Counted from the stretch's first letter, positions 1-9,212 are shown. The stretch is 64,000 bases of DNA from Agaribacterium haliotis (GCF_002312815.1 NZ_NKQJ01000003.1:124001-188000); one strand, 5' to 3'. Translations and numbers: made by a program. The notes: a model not told the origin generated them from the letters alone.

Positions 1-239
1 CGACTGACACCCGGGCTTAAAATAACCCGGCTAATCTGCTGCCAAAGTGCCGGTGCAAGCTCACTGTTATAGCAGCGTACGTCCGCATCCAGTGCCTTAA
101 AGGGCTCAAAAATAGCTGGCTCGCTGCGCGTATCAAATACAACAAACGCCTTCTGCTGTTTGTGTAAAAAGCGCGCAGCAGATAGCCCGGTAGCTCCGCC
201 ACCGACAATCAAATGTACTTGATTGCTTGCTATCAACAT
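1..239 (-). CDS. murD: UDP-N-acetylmuramoylalanine--D-glutamate ligase MurD, N-terminal part
   Basis: Cytoplasmic ligase that adds D-Glu to UDP-MurNAc-L-Ala during peptidoglycan precursor synthesis. Only about 79 residues are inside the window; the gene runs off the left edge. Translating the minus strand from the ATG at 239-237 gives MLIASNQVHLIVGGGATG followed by LSAARFL, the glycine-rich nucleotide-binding start of MurD, and later VILSPGV, which is also typical. It begins 2 bp after the mraY stop codon, in the usual dcw order mraY-murD, so it is probably translated from the same transcript. The identification rests on the N-terminal motif plus context. The catalytic P-loop lies outside the window. 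Confidence 0.9.
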   Translation of the reverse strand, partial: MLIASNQVHLIVGGGATGLSAARFLHKQQKAFVVFDTRSEPAIFEPFKALDADVRCYNSELAPALWQQISRVILSPGVS

Positions 240-241
240 AT

Positions 242-1324
242 CTATCTCAACTTCAGCGTGGCCAAACCAAGTAACACGAGGATTAAACTGATAATCCAAA
301 AACGCACAATTACTCGTGGCTCAGGCCAACCTTTTAACTCAAAGTGATGATGTAAAGGCGCCATACGAAAAATCCTGCGCCCAGTTAACTTAAATGAAGC
401 CACCTGCAAAATAACCGACACCGTTTCCATAACAAAGATGCCGGACATGATAAAAAATACAATTTCATGGCGGACCATTACCGCAATAACGCCAAGCGCA
501 GCGCCGAGGGCCAAAGCACCAACATCACCCATAAACACCTGAGCGGGGTGCGTGTTAAACCAGAGAAAACCGAGCCCGGAACCAACCAGAGCTGCACAGA
601 AAATAACTAGCTCACCTGTTCCTGCAACATAAGGGATATGTAGGTAGCTAGAAAAGTTAACATTGCCAACCAAGTACGCAAATAAACCCAGTGCCGCGCC
701 GACCATAACAGTTGGCATAATCGCGAGCCCATCAAGGCCATCAGTTAAATTAACCGCATTGCTGAAACCAACAATCATAAAATAACTAATAACGATATAA
801 GCCAAACCAAGCTGCAGAGCCCAGTTTTTAAAAAATGGAAAATACAAAGTTGTTTCAACCGGGCTCTGAGCGCTAGCGTAAAGATAAATGGACGCAGCCA
901 AACCAAAGACACTCTGCCAAAAATATTTCCAGCGCGCAGGTAAGCCCTTGGAATTTTTTTCAACAACTTTGCGATAATCATCAACCCAGCCAACGGCACC
1001 AAAACTAAAGGTGACAAACAGAACCACTTGCACAAAACGATTGCCGAGGTCGGCCCACAGCAAGGTAGCCAGGCCAATAGCAAATAGTATTAGCGCGCCT
1101 CCCATGGTCGGGGTACCACTTTTACTTAAGTGACTTTGCGGGCCGTCTTCACGAATCGCTTGGCCAACTTGCAACTGTTCGAGTTTGCGAATCACCCCCG
1201 GGCCGAGAAACATCGAAATACCAAGTGCGGTCAATACACCGACAATGGCACGAAAGCTTAAATAACGAAAAACACCAAAAACCGGGATATATTCTTTTAA
1301 ATAATCCGCTAACCAATAAAGCAT
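242..1324 (-). CDS. mraY: Phospho-N-acetylmuramoyl-pentapeptide transferase MraY
   Basis: Integral inner-membrane enzyme that transfers phospho-MurNAc-pentapeptide to undecaprenyl phosphate, giving lipid I. I place the start at the ATG at 1324-1322 (MLYWLADYL), which gives 360 residues, the same length as the E. coli enzyme. A start four codons further upstream would run into murF. The acidic motif VGWVDDYRK (near residue 115), the catalytic NLTDGLDGL loop and [10 protein letters not shown] are all present, as are about ten hydrophobic segments and the C-terminal APLHHHFE histidine motif. It lies between murF (1 bp gap) and murD (2 bp gap), so it is part of one tightly packed dcw operon. Confidence 0.97.
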   Translation of the reverse strand: MLYWLADYLKEYIPVFGVFRYLSFRAIVGVLTALGISMFLGPGVIRKLEQLQVGQAIREDGPQSHLSKSGTPTMGGALILFAIGLATLLWADLGNRFVQVVLFVTFSFGAVGWVDDYRKVVEKNSKGLPARWKYFWQSVFGLAASIYLYASAQSPVETTLYFPFFKNWALQLGLAYIVISYFMIVGFSNAVNLTDGLDGLAIMPTVMVGAALGLFAYLVGNVNFSSYLHIPYVAGTGELVIFCAALVGSGLGFLWFNTHPAQVFMGDVGALALGAALGVIAVMVRHEIVFFIMSGIFVMETVSVILQVASFKLTGRRIFRMAPLHHHFELKGWPEPRVIVRFWIISLILVLLGLATLKLR

Positions 1325-1325
1325 A

Positions 1326-2681
1326 TTACTGCCCACCTTCTTGCAGTAAGGCCTGACAAACCCTGTCCATTGCCGAAGACCGAGACCCCTTGACCAAAAT
1401 GGTCGGCGCTTCGTGTAAACGCTCTAGCAGCGCGAGCACAAGGTCTTTGTGATTCATAAAATGTTTAGCGCCACGGCCAAAACCATCGCAGTAGTCGTCG
1501 GCAAAGGCACCGACAGCATAGAGATCTGTTATGCCGCTGGTCTTTGCGTACAAACCCACTTCTCTATGTATTTCTTCAGCATTTTCACCGAGTTCAGCCA
1601 TGTCGCCGAGCACCAATAACGCGCTGTCTTGCTTGCACAAATAATCAATCGCCGCTTTTAACGAGGCAGGATTCGCGTTGTAACTGTCGTCAACTAAGCT
1701 CGCCTGGCCGACTCTGCTAAGCTGCATGCGACCGGGCTCACCGTTGTAAGCTGCGAGCCCCTGACAAATATGCTCAGCCGAAACGCCCAGAGCAAAAGCA
1801 CAGGCCGCCGCTGCCAAGGCATTTTCTACCAGGTGTAAACCCGGTACGTTCAATTTAACAGCGATTTTTTTCTCGCCCAGCCACAAGTCAAACGAGACAC
1901 AGCTCAGCGCATCGCTACTGACATTGCTCGCCCTGACTTGGGCAAGGCTGTGTTTGTCATCGCTAAAGATCAGCGACGACGGGCGCTCGGCAATGGCCGC
2001 AATGCTGCTGTAGCTTGTCAGCGCCTGATTTACCACGCAGCTGGCTGAATCATTTAAGTGCTGATAAATTTTTGCTTTTTCTTCTGCAATCGCCGTCAAA
2101 GTGCCAAAACCTTGAAGGTGAGCCGGGTGCACATTAATGACTACAGCCACATCCGCTTGAATAAGCGAACTTAAATAAGCGATCTCGCCTTTGCTACTTG
2201 TACCGGCTTCAACAACAACAAAGTCGAGAGTTTCATCAGCCGCAAGTAAAGTCAGTGGTACACCGATGTGATTATTTAAATTAGCTTTTGTCGCGAGCGT
2301 CGCGCCTGCTTGCTGACAAATGCAGCGCAGCATGCCTTTAACTGAAGTTTTTCCGCAGCTGCCGGTAATAGCCACAACTTTAGCCGGCAACTGCAAACGC
2401 CAGGCAGCTGCCAGGCGCCCTAAAGCAGTGGTTGTATCGGCGACAACTATCTGGGGAAAATCCAAATCCTCTTGCAAGCGCGACACAACTGCCGCACAGG
2501 CCCCCTGCTGCTGGGCGCGCTCAACAAAAGCCTCACCATTAAAGTTATCTCCGCGCAAAGCGACAAAAAGATCACCGCGTTTAATATTGCGCGTATCAGT
2601 GCTGATAGACGAAAACTGCGTATCTGCGCCGACTAGCTGCCCCTGCATACTCTCTGCGGCCCAGGCTAAGGTCTTTTTCAT
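1326..2681 (-). CDS. murF: UDP-MurNAc-tripeptide--D-Ala-D-Ala ligase MurF
   Basis: ATP-dependent cytoplasmic ligase that completes the UDP-MurNAc-pentapeptide by adding D-Ala-D-Ala. The 451-residue product is almost exactly the E. coli length (452). The ATP-binding loop is GSCGKTS at residues 107-113, with Cys in a position that is often Ser. The [17 protein letters not shown]-terminal block and the DDSYNANP motif of the Mur ligase central/C-terminal region are clear. Its ATG overlaps the murE stop by 4 bp (ATGA), suggesting translational coupling. It follows murE and precedes mraY as in other gammaproteobacteria. Confidence 0.97.
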   Translation of the reverse strand: MKKTLAWAAESMQGQLVGADTQFSSISTDTRNIKRGDLFVALRGDNFNGEAFVERAQQQGACAAVVSRLQEDLDFPQIVVADTTTALGRLAAAWRLQLPAKVVAITGSCGKTSVKGMLRCICQQAGATLATKANLNNHIGVPLTLLAADETLDFVVVEAGTSSKGEIAYLSSLIQADVAVVINVHPAHLQGFGTLTAIAEEKAKIYQHLNDSASCVVNQALTSYSSIAAIAERPSSLIFSDDKHSLAQVRASNVSSDALSCVSFDLWLGEKKIAVKLNVPGLHLVENALAAAACAFALGVSAEHICQGLAAYNGEPGRMQLSRVGQASLVDDSYNANPASLKAAIDYLCKQDSALLVLGDMAELGENAEEIHREVGLYAKTSGITDLYAVGAFADDYCDGFGRGAKHFMNHKDLVLALLERLHEAPTILVKGSRSSAMDRVCQALLQEGGQ

Positions 2682-4123
2682 GCAAGCAACTCCCGTACAA
2701 CACTGGCGTCACTGAACGGAAAACGCTGGCCGGCAATTTCTTGGTAGTCTTCGTGGCCTTTACCTGCAATAAGCAATAAGTCCTGACTCGCGCTTGCGCT
2801 TAGCGCGCTGGCAATTGCCTCGCGACGATCGAGCACAACAATTGCCCGCGACTTATCAGGCAGCCCCTGCAATACATGCTCAGCAATTGTTTCCGGCGCT
2901 TCGGAGCGCGGGTTATCCGATGTTAAATACAGCGTGTCAGCATATTTTTCGGCGACCGCTCCCATCAATGCACGCTTGCCTTTGTCTCTGTCGCCACCAC
3001 AGCCAAAAACCAAATTGAGTTTTTTCTCGCTGTGTTGTCTGAGCGCCAGCAAAGCTTTTTCCAGTGCATCTGGCGTGTGCGCATAGTCAATAAATACCGC
3101 CGGAGTATCGGCCACACGCTCAAGTCGTCCGGGAACAGTTTTCCACGACGCAGCTATTGAGGCCAAACTGTAAACGTCGACATTGAGCTGAGCAAGCACG
3201 GCAAAAACGGCCATTAAATTGGCCAAATTAAAAGCACCCATCAGCACACTTCGTATATCTATACGGTGCCCATCAATTGTTAACGAGGCGGCGATGCCTG
3301 CATTTAAAAACTCAACCTCAACCAGGTTCACCAGCGCCGGCACAGTGCCACAAGAAAAGCCGGCGACACTGCCGATAAATTCTTCCAGCAAGGCATCATC
3401 AAAGTTGACAACGCTTCTGGCCACATCAGCTTTGATAAACGATTTTTTTATCTCAGCGTAGTTTTGCATATCGCCGTGATAATCGAGGTGATCGCGACTG
3501 ATATTGGTAAGCACCCGGCACGCAAAGTTGATTGCCGCAACGCGTTTTTGTGCAATAGCGTGAGAGCTGACTTCAAGCACTACGTGGCTTACGCCGCGCT
3601 CAACAAGTTCGGCAAGTATTTTTTGCAGCTCAAGCGCATCCGGAGTAGTCATGCCTGTCGGGTGATATTCGCCCTCGCACCAACTCCAGCCGAGGGTGCC
3701 GATACTCGCAGCGCTATAACCGAGCAAACGCCAGCTCTGCAGTAAAAGATCGGCGCAGGATGTTTTACCGTTTGTGCCTGTCACGCCAACTACGCAGAGT
3801 TTCTCGCTCGGCTCGCCGTAAAAACGAGCCGCTATCTGCGCCATACGCTCATTTAACAAACACAGGCGCAAAAAAAGAACACCGTGCTTAAGCTCAAATT
3901 CATCGCGGCCGCAGCGGCTCTCTTGTACAACAACGCTCGCCCCGTTTTTAATAGCCGCATCAATAAACTGCTCACCGTCGAGCTTATTACCTCGCAGCGC
4001 AAAAAACATAAAACCGCTTTTGACGGTGCGGCTGTCCAGGCTAAGACCGAGAACCTCAATATCAGCGCAGTTGCCGCAATCAGGGGCAAACTCGGCTAAA
4101 TCTATTAGCGCATGCAAACGCAT
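2678..4123 (-). CDS. murE: UDP-MurNAc-L-Ala-D-Glu--meso-diaminopimelate ligase MurE
   Basis: Cytoplasmic ligase adding the third amino acid of the stem peptide. The DNPRSE motif near residue 410 is the family signature for meso-diaminopimelate rather than lysine, so this organism should have DAP-type peptidoglycan. The P-loop GTNGKTS is at residues 116-122, and the HVVLEVSSHA and NISRDHLDYHG blocks are present. Length is 481 residues, slightly shorter than the E. coli protein. The gene overlaps ftsI by 1 bp at its start and murF by 4 bp at its end, consistent with a single dcw transcript. Confidence 0.97.
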   Translation of the reverse strand: MRLHALIDLAEFAPDCGNCADIEVLGLSLDSRTVKSGFMFFALRGNKLDGEQFIDAAIKNGASVVVQESRCGRDEFELKHGVLFLRLCLLNERMAQIAARFYGEPSEKLCVVGVTGTNGKTSCADLLLQSWRLLGYSAASIGTLGWSWCEGEYHPTGMTTPDALELQKILAELVERGVSHVVLEVSSHAIAQKRVAAINFACRVLTNISRDHLDYHGDMQNYAEIKKSFIKADVARSVVNFDDALLEEFIGSVAGFSCGTVPALVNLVEVEFLNAGIAASLTIDGHRIDIRSVLMGAFNLANLMAVFAVLAQLNVDVYSLASIAASWKTVPGRLERVADTPAVFIDYAHTPDALEKALLALRQHSEKKLNLVFGCGGDRDKGKRALMGAVAEKYADTLYLTSDNPRSEAPETIAEHVLQGLPDKSRAIVVLDRREAIASALSASASQDLLLIAGKGHEDYQEIAGQRFPFSDASVVRELLA

Positions 4124-5844
4124 CAGCCTCGCCCCCCTAATACGGTAGAGTTTGAGCTCAAGTAATTTGAAGTATCTGCAGGCGGAACATTTAAAGCCTT
4201 TAAACTCTTTTCCATCACCGACGCAAATATTGGAGCAGCCGCTTTACCACCGCTGTACTCGCCATAGGCAGGCGGCTCATCGACAACCACAACGGTCACC
4301 AGCCGAGGTTTATCGGCCGGGGCAAAACCCGCAAATAAAGCGCGGTACTTGTCGTCGGCATAGCCGCCACTTTTTGCATCAACTTTATGCGCAGTACCGG
4401 TCTTGCCCGCCACGGGGTAATCGTCGATTGCAGCGCGCGTCGCCGTACCGCCGCTTTCCGTCACGCCTCGTAGCATCTGTCGCACCTGACGTGCAATATT
4501 TTTATCCAACACAGGGATCGCTGGTTCTGAGTGCTGTTGGCGCACCAGGGTCAGCGGCTTAAACATGCCGTCGTTAGCCAACACCAAATAGGCCTGGGCA
4601 AGCTGTAAAGCGTTCACATTTAAACCGTAACCAAAAGCAAAGTTGGCCCGCTCAATATCGCTCCAGCGATTGCGCTGAGGCAGTGTGCCACCGCGCTCAC
4701 CGGGAAAACCAATACCGGTACTCTGGCCGAGGCCAACACGAAAATAAACGTCTCTTATTTGGTCAACTTCCATATCCAGCGCCATTTTTGTTACTGCAAC
4801 CTGGCTGGACTTTTTAATGACTTTGGCCAAATCCATCTGGCCGTAATTTACCGGGTCCATAAACGTCTTAGAGCCAACTCGCACATAACCCGGTGAAGTA
4901 TCGATAATATCTGTAGCTTTATAGCGGCCACTTTCCATCGCCGCCGCAACGGCCAGTGGTTTGACGGTTGAACCTGGCTCAAACACATCGGTTACCGCGC
5001 GATTGCGCATTTGTCCGCGACCAACTCCCAAGCGGTGATTTGGGTTGTAGGAGGGCTGATTGACCATCGCTAAAATTTCGCCGGAGCGCGCATCGACAGT
5101 AATTAACGAACCACTTTTTGCCCCCTGCTTGGCAATCGCATGCTTGAGCTCTTTGTAGGCAAGGTACTGCAGTTTTAGATCCAGGGTCAGCTGCAAATCC
5201 TGACCTGACTGCGGCGCCTTGATTAAGCCGAGCTCTTTAATGGTGTGCTGCTTGCGATTTTTAAGTACCTTTTTACTGCCGGGCTCTCCGTCAAGCCATT
5301 CGTTAAACGACAGCTCAAGGCCTTCAATACCGTTTTCATCGGTATCGGTAATACCGAGCACATGCGCGGCAACCTCGCCTGCAGGATAAAAACGTTTGTA
5401 TTCGGTGCGGCCATTGATACCCGAAAAACCATAGGCGAGAATTTTATCTGCTTTGTGCGGTGCAAGTTGATGCTCGAGATACATAAAGCGCTTATTTTTG
5501 TACAACTCCAGGCGCTCGCGAAGGCGAGATTCTGACCAGGCAAGTGCGCTCGCAATTGAGGCAATATCTTGCTCGCGAATAAACTTAGGGTCGGCATAAA
5601 TCGATTTCACCGGAGTGCTCACCGCAAGCAGCTCGCCATTTCTATCGGTAATTAAACCGCGATACGCGGTCAACGACTCGGTGCGCACCGTGCGATCGTC
5701 GCCCTCTTCACGCAGAGAAATTCCGTGATCTTCGACTTCCAGCACCAGTAAATTACTCGCGCGCGCAAGCAGCAGCACAGGTAGCGCGCACATGCCAACA
5801 ATGACAAAACTTATACGCCAGTAGTTTGCCAACCAAGCAAGCAT
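4123..5844 (-). CDS. ftsI: Peptidoglycan D,D-transpeptidase FtsI (PBP3)
   Basis: Division-specific transpeptidase that crosslinks septal peptidoglycan. The 573-residue protein has a short cytoplasmic tail, one membrane anchor (about residues 10-30), a pedestal domain and a transpeptidase domain. The active-site serine motif STVK is at residues 292-295 and KTGTA begins at Lys481. The second active-site motif, normally SxN, reads SSQ at residues 346-348. The spacing from the catalytic Ser (54 residues) matches E. coli Ser307/Asn361, so this is a real substitution at the motif and not a misplacement. The gene sits between ftsL (1 bp overlap) and murE. Confidence 0.96.
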   Translation of the reverse strand: MLAWLANYWRISFVIVGMCALPVLLLARASNLLVLEVEDHGISLREEGDDRTVRTESLTAYRGLITDRNGELLAVSTPVKSIYADPKFIREQDIASIASALAWSESRLRERLELYKNKRFMYLEHQLAPHKADKILAYGFSGINGRTEYKRFYPAGEVAAHVLGITDTDENGIEGLELSFNEWLDGEPGSKKVLKNRKQHTIKELGLIKAPQSGQDLQLTLDLKLQYLAYKELKHAIAKQGAKSGSLITVDARSGEILAMVNQPSYNPNHRLGVGRGQMRNRAVTDVFEPGSTVKPLAVAAAMESGRYKATDIIDTSPGYVRVGSKTFMDPVNYGQMDLAKVIKKSSQVAVTKMALDMEVDQIRDVYFRVGLGQSTGIGFPGERGGTLPQRNRWSDIERANFAFGYGLNVNALQLAQAYLVLANDGMFKPLTLVRQQHSEPAIPVLDKNIARQVRQMLRGVTESGGTATRAAIDDYPVAGKTGTAHKVDAKSGGYADDKYRALFAGFAPADKPRLVTVVVVDEPPAYGEYSGGKAAAPIFASVMEKSLKALNVPPADTSNYLSSNSTVLGGRG

Positions 5845-6155
5845 TACTGAGCCTCCACTAACACTGTGTGTTCGGGAAGTGGCGCCTGCATTTTTAAGCG
5901 CTCGTAAGCCACACTCTCTATGCGCGAATACGATGCCAGTGAGCTCATCTCCAATTGATACTGACCGGCACTGACTTTTAGTGCCGATGCCTCACGGCGC
6001 AAACTTTCGAGCTCCTGCACTTGAATACGCGACATATAAGTGGAGTACACCACGGCAAGACCAGAGACCAAAGTGGACAGCCACAAAACGACAAAAGCCA
6101 CGGCACGAATTGTGCCGCGGCTGCCGCCGTCTTCAATGTTAATGGCATTATCCAT
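5844..6155 (-). CDS. ftsL: Cell division protein FtsL
   Basis: Small bitopic division protein of the FtsQLB complex, which controls activation of FtsWI at the septum. The 103 residues show a short cytoplasmic N-terminus, one membrane span (about residues 19-40, VAFVVLWLSTLVSGLAVVYS) and a periplasmic heptad-like coiled coil, ending with a YERLKMQAPLPEHT segment typical of FtsL. FtsL sequences diverge strongly, so the call depends on this layout and on position between rsmH and ftsI. It overlaps ftsI by 1 bp. Confidence 0.93.
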   Translation of the reverse strand: MDNAINIEDGGSRGTIRAVAFVVLWLSTLVSGLAVVYSTYMSRIQVQELESLRREASALKVSAGQYQLEMSSLASYSRIESVAYERLKMQAPLPEHTVLVEAQ

Positions 6156-6163
6156 AAGCGCTT

Positions 6164-7090
6164 TTAGAAACAGCGTTCAGCTACGCGCATAATTGCACTG
6201 CGCGAACGCACGTTTTCTCCTAATTCATGTTCACCCGCTTTGATTGCCTTACCGACAATTTTTAACGGCGCTTTTAATTGATCGTGAGTTACCGGCACGC
6301 CCGGTGGAAAATCCTGGCTCTGACTAAATTTTTTGAAATACCGTTTTACCAACCTGTCTTCGAGCGAATGAAAGCTGATCACCACCAGCCGCCCGCCGGG
6401 TTTAAGCGCCTTCATTGAGGCATCTAAAGCCAGCTTCAAATCTTCTAACTCGCGATTTATTTCGATGCGAATAGCCTGAAAAACACGTGTCGCAGGGTGC
6501 TTCTTCTCAATATGCTTCGGCACTGTGCCTTCAATTAACTCGGCCAGTTCCAGGGTTCGTGTCAGCGCTTTTTGTTCGCGCCGCTCAATTATTTTTTTGG
6601 CTATACGACGAGCAAAACGCTCCTCGCCATATTCTTTAAACACCCTCGCCATATCCTGTTCACTGGTCTGCGCCAGCCACTGCGCCGCACTGATGCCGGC
6701 CTCGGTGTTCATTCGCATATCCAGCGGGCCATCGCGCATAAAACTAAAACCGCGCTCAGCCTCATCGAGCTGAGGCGACGACACACCCAAATCGAGCAAA
6801 ATGCCGTCGGCCTGTTGATTGCGTTGCGCAAGCTCAGCATCGAGCTCACAAAAACTGCGGTGGCAGATCTCAAAGCGGCTGTCTTCAGCCGCCAGCTGTT
6901 TGCCTACCGCAACAGCCTCCGGGTCTTTGTCAAAACCGATCAAATGCGCATCGCCGGCCAGGCGCGACAAGATCAAGCGGCTGTGACCGCCGCGGCCAAA
7001 GGTGCCGTCGACGTAAAGGCCCTTGTCGGTTTTCAACAACAGCTCAACCGACTCCTCAAGGAGTACTGAATAGTGCACTGACTGACTCAT
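6164..7090 (-). CDS. rsmH: 16S rRNA (cytosine1402-N4)-methyltransferase RsmH
   Basis: S-adenosylmethionine-dependent enzyme (formerly MraW) that N4-methylates C1402 of 16S rRNA in the decoding centre. The 308-residue protein begins [18 protein letters not shown] and carries the SAM-binding [12 protein letters not shown] motif near residue 30, the [21 protein letters not shown] block near residue 100 and [14 protein letters not shown] towards the C-terminus, all typical of the family. It lies 10 bp after mraZ and 8 bp before ftsL in the dcw operon. Confidence 0.97.
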   Translation of the reverse strand: MSQSVHYSVLLEESVELLLKTDKGLYVDGTFGRGGHSRLILSRLAGDAHLIGFDKDPEAVAVGKQLAAEDSRFEICHRSFCELDAELAQRNQQADGILLDLGVSSPQLDEAERGFSFMRDGPLDMRMNTEAGISAAQWLAQTSEQDMARVFKEYGEERFARRIAKKIIERREQKALTRTLELAELIEGTVPKHIEKKHPATRVFQAIRIEINRELEDLKLALDASMKALKPGGRLVVISFHSLEDRLVKRYFKKFSQSQDFPPGVPVTHDQLKAPLKIVGKAIKAGEHELGENVRSRSAIMRVAERCF

Positions 7091-7100
7091 AGGCTGCGAC

Positions 7101-7544
7101 CTAAATACTCAGATTCAGCATGGCTTCCGGGATAGGCTCATCACCTGCATCCTCGAGCGTCGCCATCCAGGCGGCCTCATCCCAGAGTTCATATTTATTA
7201 CCGAGACCAACCAGCATTAATTTTTTCTGTAGGCTGGCAAATTCGCGCAGGGTCGGCGGCAACAATATGCGACCATTTGCATCAACGGTAAATTCGTGGG
7301 CATAACCAATAACCAGGCGCTGCACACGAGCGGCCTGCTTGTAAGCGGTAGGTAGAGCCTGAACCTGAGGCAGAATATTTTGCTTCCATTCGTCGAGCGG
7401 ATAGATACACAAGCAGCGCTCAGCCATGTGCGCAGTCACAACAATCTGGCCACCACAAGCAGACAGCAGCTCGTCCCGACATTTAGTCGGTATCGCGATG
7501 CGCCCCTTGGCGTCCATGTTGATTGTATTACTGCCCTGAAACAC
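7101..7544 (-). CDS. mraZ: Transcriptional regulator MraZ
   Basis: DNA-binding repressor of the dcw operon with two SpoVT/AbrB-like domains. The 147-residue protein starts at a GTG (7544-7542) and reads [19 protein letters not shown], the family's N-terminal repeat; a second copy of the motif, [12 protein letters not shown], begins near residue 88. It is the first gene of the cluster. MraZ normally binds direct TGGG repeats just upstream of its own gene, and three such repeats are present at 7551-7574, so autoregulation is likely. Confidence 0.96.
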   Translation of the reverse strand: MFQGSNTINMDAKGRIAIPTKCRDELLSACGGQIVVTAHMAERCLCIYPLDEWKQNILPQVQALPTAYKQAARVQRLVIGYAHEFTVDANGRILLPPTLREFASLQKKLMLVGLGNKYELWDEAAWMATLEDAGDEPIPEAMLNLSI

Positions 7545-7550
7545 TTATTT

Positions 7551-7574
7551 CCCCAGGAGTACCCAGATGCCCCA
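7551..7574 (-). promoter_or_regulatory. MraZ-box operator (three TGGG repeats)
   Basis: On the minus strand TGGG occurs three times, at 7574-7571, 7565-7562 and 7555-7552, spaced 9 and 10 bp. This is the direct-repeat pattern MraZ binds in other bacteria (TGGGN separated by about 5 nt). The box nearest the gene lies just upstream of the GTG start and its GGGGA could also act as the ribosome-binding site, so repressor binding and translation signals may overlap. Confidence 0.75.
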
Positions 7575-7613
7575 CTGAAAAGCACAAATCTACACTTTTC
7601 ACCACTTTCTCAC

Positions 7614-7641
7614 ACTATATTTCAGTGCAAGTTAAAGTCAA
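7614..7641 (-). promoter_or_regulatory. Sigma-70 promoter of the dcw operon
   Basis: The minus strand has TTGACT (7641-7636) and TATAGT (7619-7614) separated by 16 bp, five of six matches to each consensus. It lies about 70 bp upstream of the mraZ start, with the MraZ boxes between promoter and gene, matching the usual arrangement upstream of mraZ. Confidence 0.7.
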
Positions 7642-8012
7642 GGAGATATGCTGAGCACAAGCTTGCTAAGTTATTGAAACTTAAGCAATTTTCATCAAAA
7701 ACAACGAGCAAACAAAAAACAAAGTCGACCAAAAACAAAGACCTAACAACACAAAGCTAGAAACTACTTTAAGTTCAAGACTTTTTTGACCATTAATCGG
7801 ACAACTTAAAGACCGCTTTGGTCTAAGAAATACACAGATTGCAAACAGAAAAGACAGCCAGGCCAGAAACGGCGTTATAGCAGGCACAAAAGCCCGCCTA
7901 AGCCAGCTCCAGGAGCGACACCTAAGCCAACAAAGGTTTGAGCGGGTGAGGACTCACCCACAATAAGGCCTGCAATTCACAGTAGATATAAAGATGCTTG
8001 CCCACAAGCAAA
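7642..8012. other. Gene-free A+T-rich stretch between the dcw promoter and rnpB
   Basis: About 370 bp with no convincing gene. The left half (about 7650-7860) is rich in A runs on the plus strand. A 68-codon minus-strand frame at 7681-7887 is hydrophobic but lacks a ribosome-binding site and looks like a by-product of the A-rich sequence. The right half leads into the repeats behind rnpB. Confidence 0.6.
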
Positions 8013-8256
8013 GGACACGGGGTGGACTCATGCACGACAGAGCCCGATGCTCGCGCAAAAAGTTAGCATCAAGCACCGGACAACTCTGCCGTAGAGAGAA
8101 TTTGATCGAGCCAGCCGATAAGCCGCCTTGCTTCAGCTAAAAAGCACGGAGTGGACTCGTCCACGACAGAACTCGGCATTAGTACTCGCTAACAAGCACA
8201 ACACTCCGAGAAGCTCTGTCATAGAATAAATTTAGTTGAGTCAGCCGATAAGCCGG
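8013..8256 (-). repeat. Two tandem ~130-bp repeats downstream of rnpB, each carrying the rnpB 3' end
   Basis: The last bases of the RNase P RNA gene, CAGCCGATAAGCCG on the plus strand, occur at 8242-8255 in the gene and again at 8112-8125, 130 bp downstream in the direction of transcription. Blocks to the left also repeat at the same offset: CACGG-GTGGACTC followed by CACGACAGA (8016-8040 and 8145-8170), AAGCAC, TAGA and ATTT. Both copies can fold into a hairpin pairing GACAGA with CTCTG or TCTGTC. The copy next to rnpB also has a GTGGACTCGTCCAC palindrome (8151-8164) and then a T5 run (8143-8139) in the transcript direction, so it may hold the terminator. Confidence 0.8.
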
Positions 8257-8580
8257 GTTCTGTCTTGGACAATCATTCATCTGGGACAAACATCACTGCC
8301 TGCCTCAAGCGACCTACCCGAATCCAGCGCGGGCCGCGCCTGTAGGATTCCTATTTGGTCTTGCTCCGAGTGGGGTTTACCATCGCCGCAGACTGTTACC
8401 AGCTGCGCGGTGCGCTCTTACCGCACCTTTTCACCCTTACCGCTGCTTGCGCAGAGGCGGTTTCCTTTCTGCTGCACTGTCCGTAGGCTCGCGCCCCCCA
8501 GAAGTTATCTGGCACCCTGCCCTATGGAGCCCGGACTTTCCTCCCAAACCGAAGTTTGAGCGATTGCCTGGCTGACTCGC
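8234..8580 (-). ncRNA. rnpB: RNase P RNA, class A
   Basis: Catalytic RNA that removes 5' leaders from tRNA precursors. Reading the minus strand, the 5' end GCGAGTCAGCC pairs with the 3' end GGCTGACTC; GGAGGAAAGTCCGGGCTCC (8544-8526) is the conserved P4 region near the 5' end; GGTAAACCCC, GCAAGACCAAATAGG and GACAGAACCCGGCTTATCGG are the conserved later blocks. The length of about 345 nt fits bacterial type A. End positions are good to a few bases. A weak TATAT-like -10 lies upstream near 8592-8600. Confidence 0.96.
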
Positions 8581-8717
8581 GCGCAAGGTACCATATAAAC
8601 TCCACTTTCGATACGTGGAAAATAGTGCAGTTTCGATCCACCTCAAGAGAGAAGAAAGGCTCAGGCCGGGACAACACAAAACCGTCACAACAATGCGCCC
8701 AATGAGTGAAGATGGTA

Positions 8718-8829
8718 GCTTTCAGGTGACAGCAGTGGTTGAGCGGGTATCTGCCGCAGGGATGCGGCGGTTAAGTCTCCAGGGATGGATTTACGACGCC
8801 CCGCGATGCCATTTCTGGCACCTGAAAGC
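8718..8829 (+). repeat. Palindromic two-hairpin element, copy 1
   Basis: A 112-bp element between rnpB and erpA. The outer arms are an inverted repeat, perfect over 11 bp (GCTTTCAGGTG at 8718-8728, CACCTGAAAGC at 8819-8829) and continuing imperfectly to about 30 bp. Inside are two hairpins: GCCGCA/TGCGGC with loop GGGA (8753-8768) and TCCA/TGGA with loop GGGA (8778-8789). The core sequence is shared with elements at 26097, 33523 and 33692. An 83-codon plus-strand frame across it (8615-8866) is not a gene. Confidence 0.85.
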
Positions 8830-8858
8830 GGAATACGAAGCCGAGGATCTAAAGACGG

Positions 8859-9212
8859 CTAGATAGAAAAAGAAGACCCACAGCCACAAGTAGAGCTGGC
8901 ATTGGGGTTGGTAACGGTAAAACGGGAACCCTGCAGGCCCTCTTCGTAGTCGAGGGTGGCACCAACCAGATAGGGGTAGCTCATCGCATCGACAACCACA
9001 CAAATACCTTCGTTGTCGATAACCGCGTCGTCATCACCGTGCTGCTCTTCAAAGGCAAAACCGTACTGAAAACCAGAGCAGCCGCCGCCAGTCACGTAGA
9101 CCCGCAACTTCAAATCAGGGTTTTCTTCCTCTTCCACCAACTCCCGCACCTTAGCCAGGGCGTTGTTGGTCACAATCAGAGACTGGGGAACAAATGTGGA
9201 TGCTGTGCTCAT
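8859..9212 (-). CDS. erpA: Iron-sulfur cluster insertion protein ErpA
   Basis: A-type carrier that delivers Fe-S clusters to apoproteins, including isoprenoid-synthesis enzymes. The 117-residue protein has the HesB/IscA fold motifs [17 protein letters not shown] (about residues 36-52) and the C-terminal STCGCGSSF; the three cysteines are the cluster ligands. Asp/Glu-rich VEEEENPDL before the core is typical of the ErpA branch. It lies 70 bp downstream of the bactofilin gene on the same strand; in Pseudomonas erpA also lies near argC. Confidence 0.95.
   Translation of the reverse strand: MSTASTFVPQSLIVTNNALAKVRELVEEEENPDLKLRVYVTGGGCSGFQYGFAFEEQHGDDDAVIDNEGICVVVDAMSYPYLVGATLDYEEGLQGSRFTVTNPNASSTCGCGSSFSI

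Noticed and set aside
1325-1336. mraY start four codons earlier
   Set aside because: It would overlap murF, and 360 residues from the later ATG fits the family length exactly.
7681-7887. 68-codon minus-strand hydrophobic frame
   Set aside because: It has no ribosome-binding site, lies in an A-rich stretch and its composition follows base bias; no family resemblance.
8615-8866. 83-codon plus-strand frame between rnpB and erpA
   Set aside because: It runs through the palindromic element; its SLQGWIY-like peptide is the translated repeat core.
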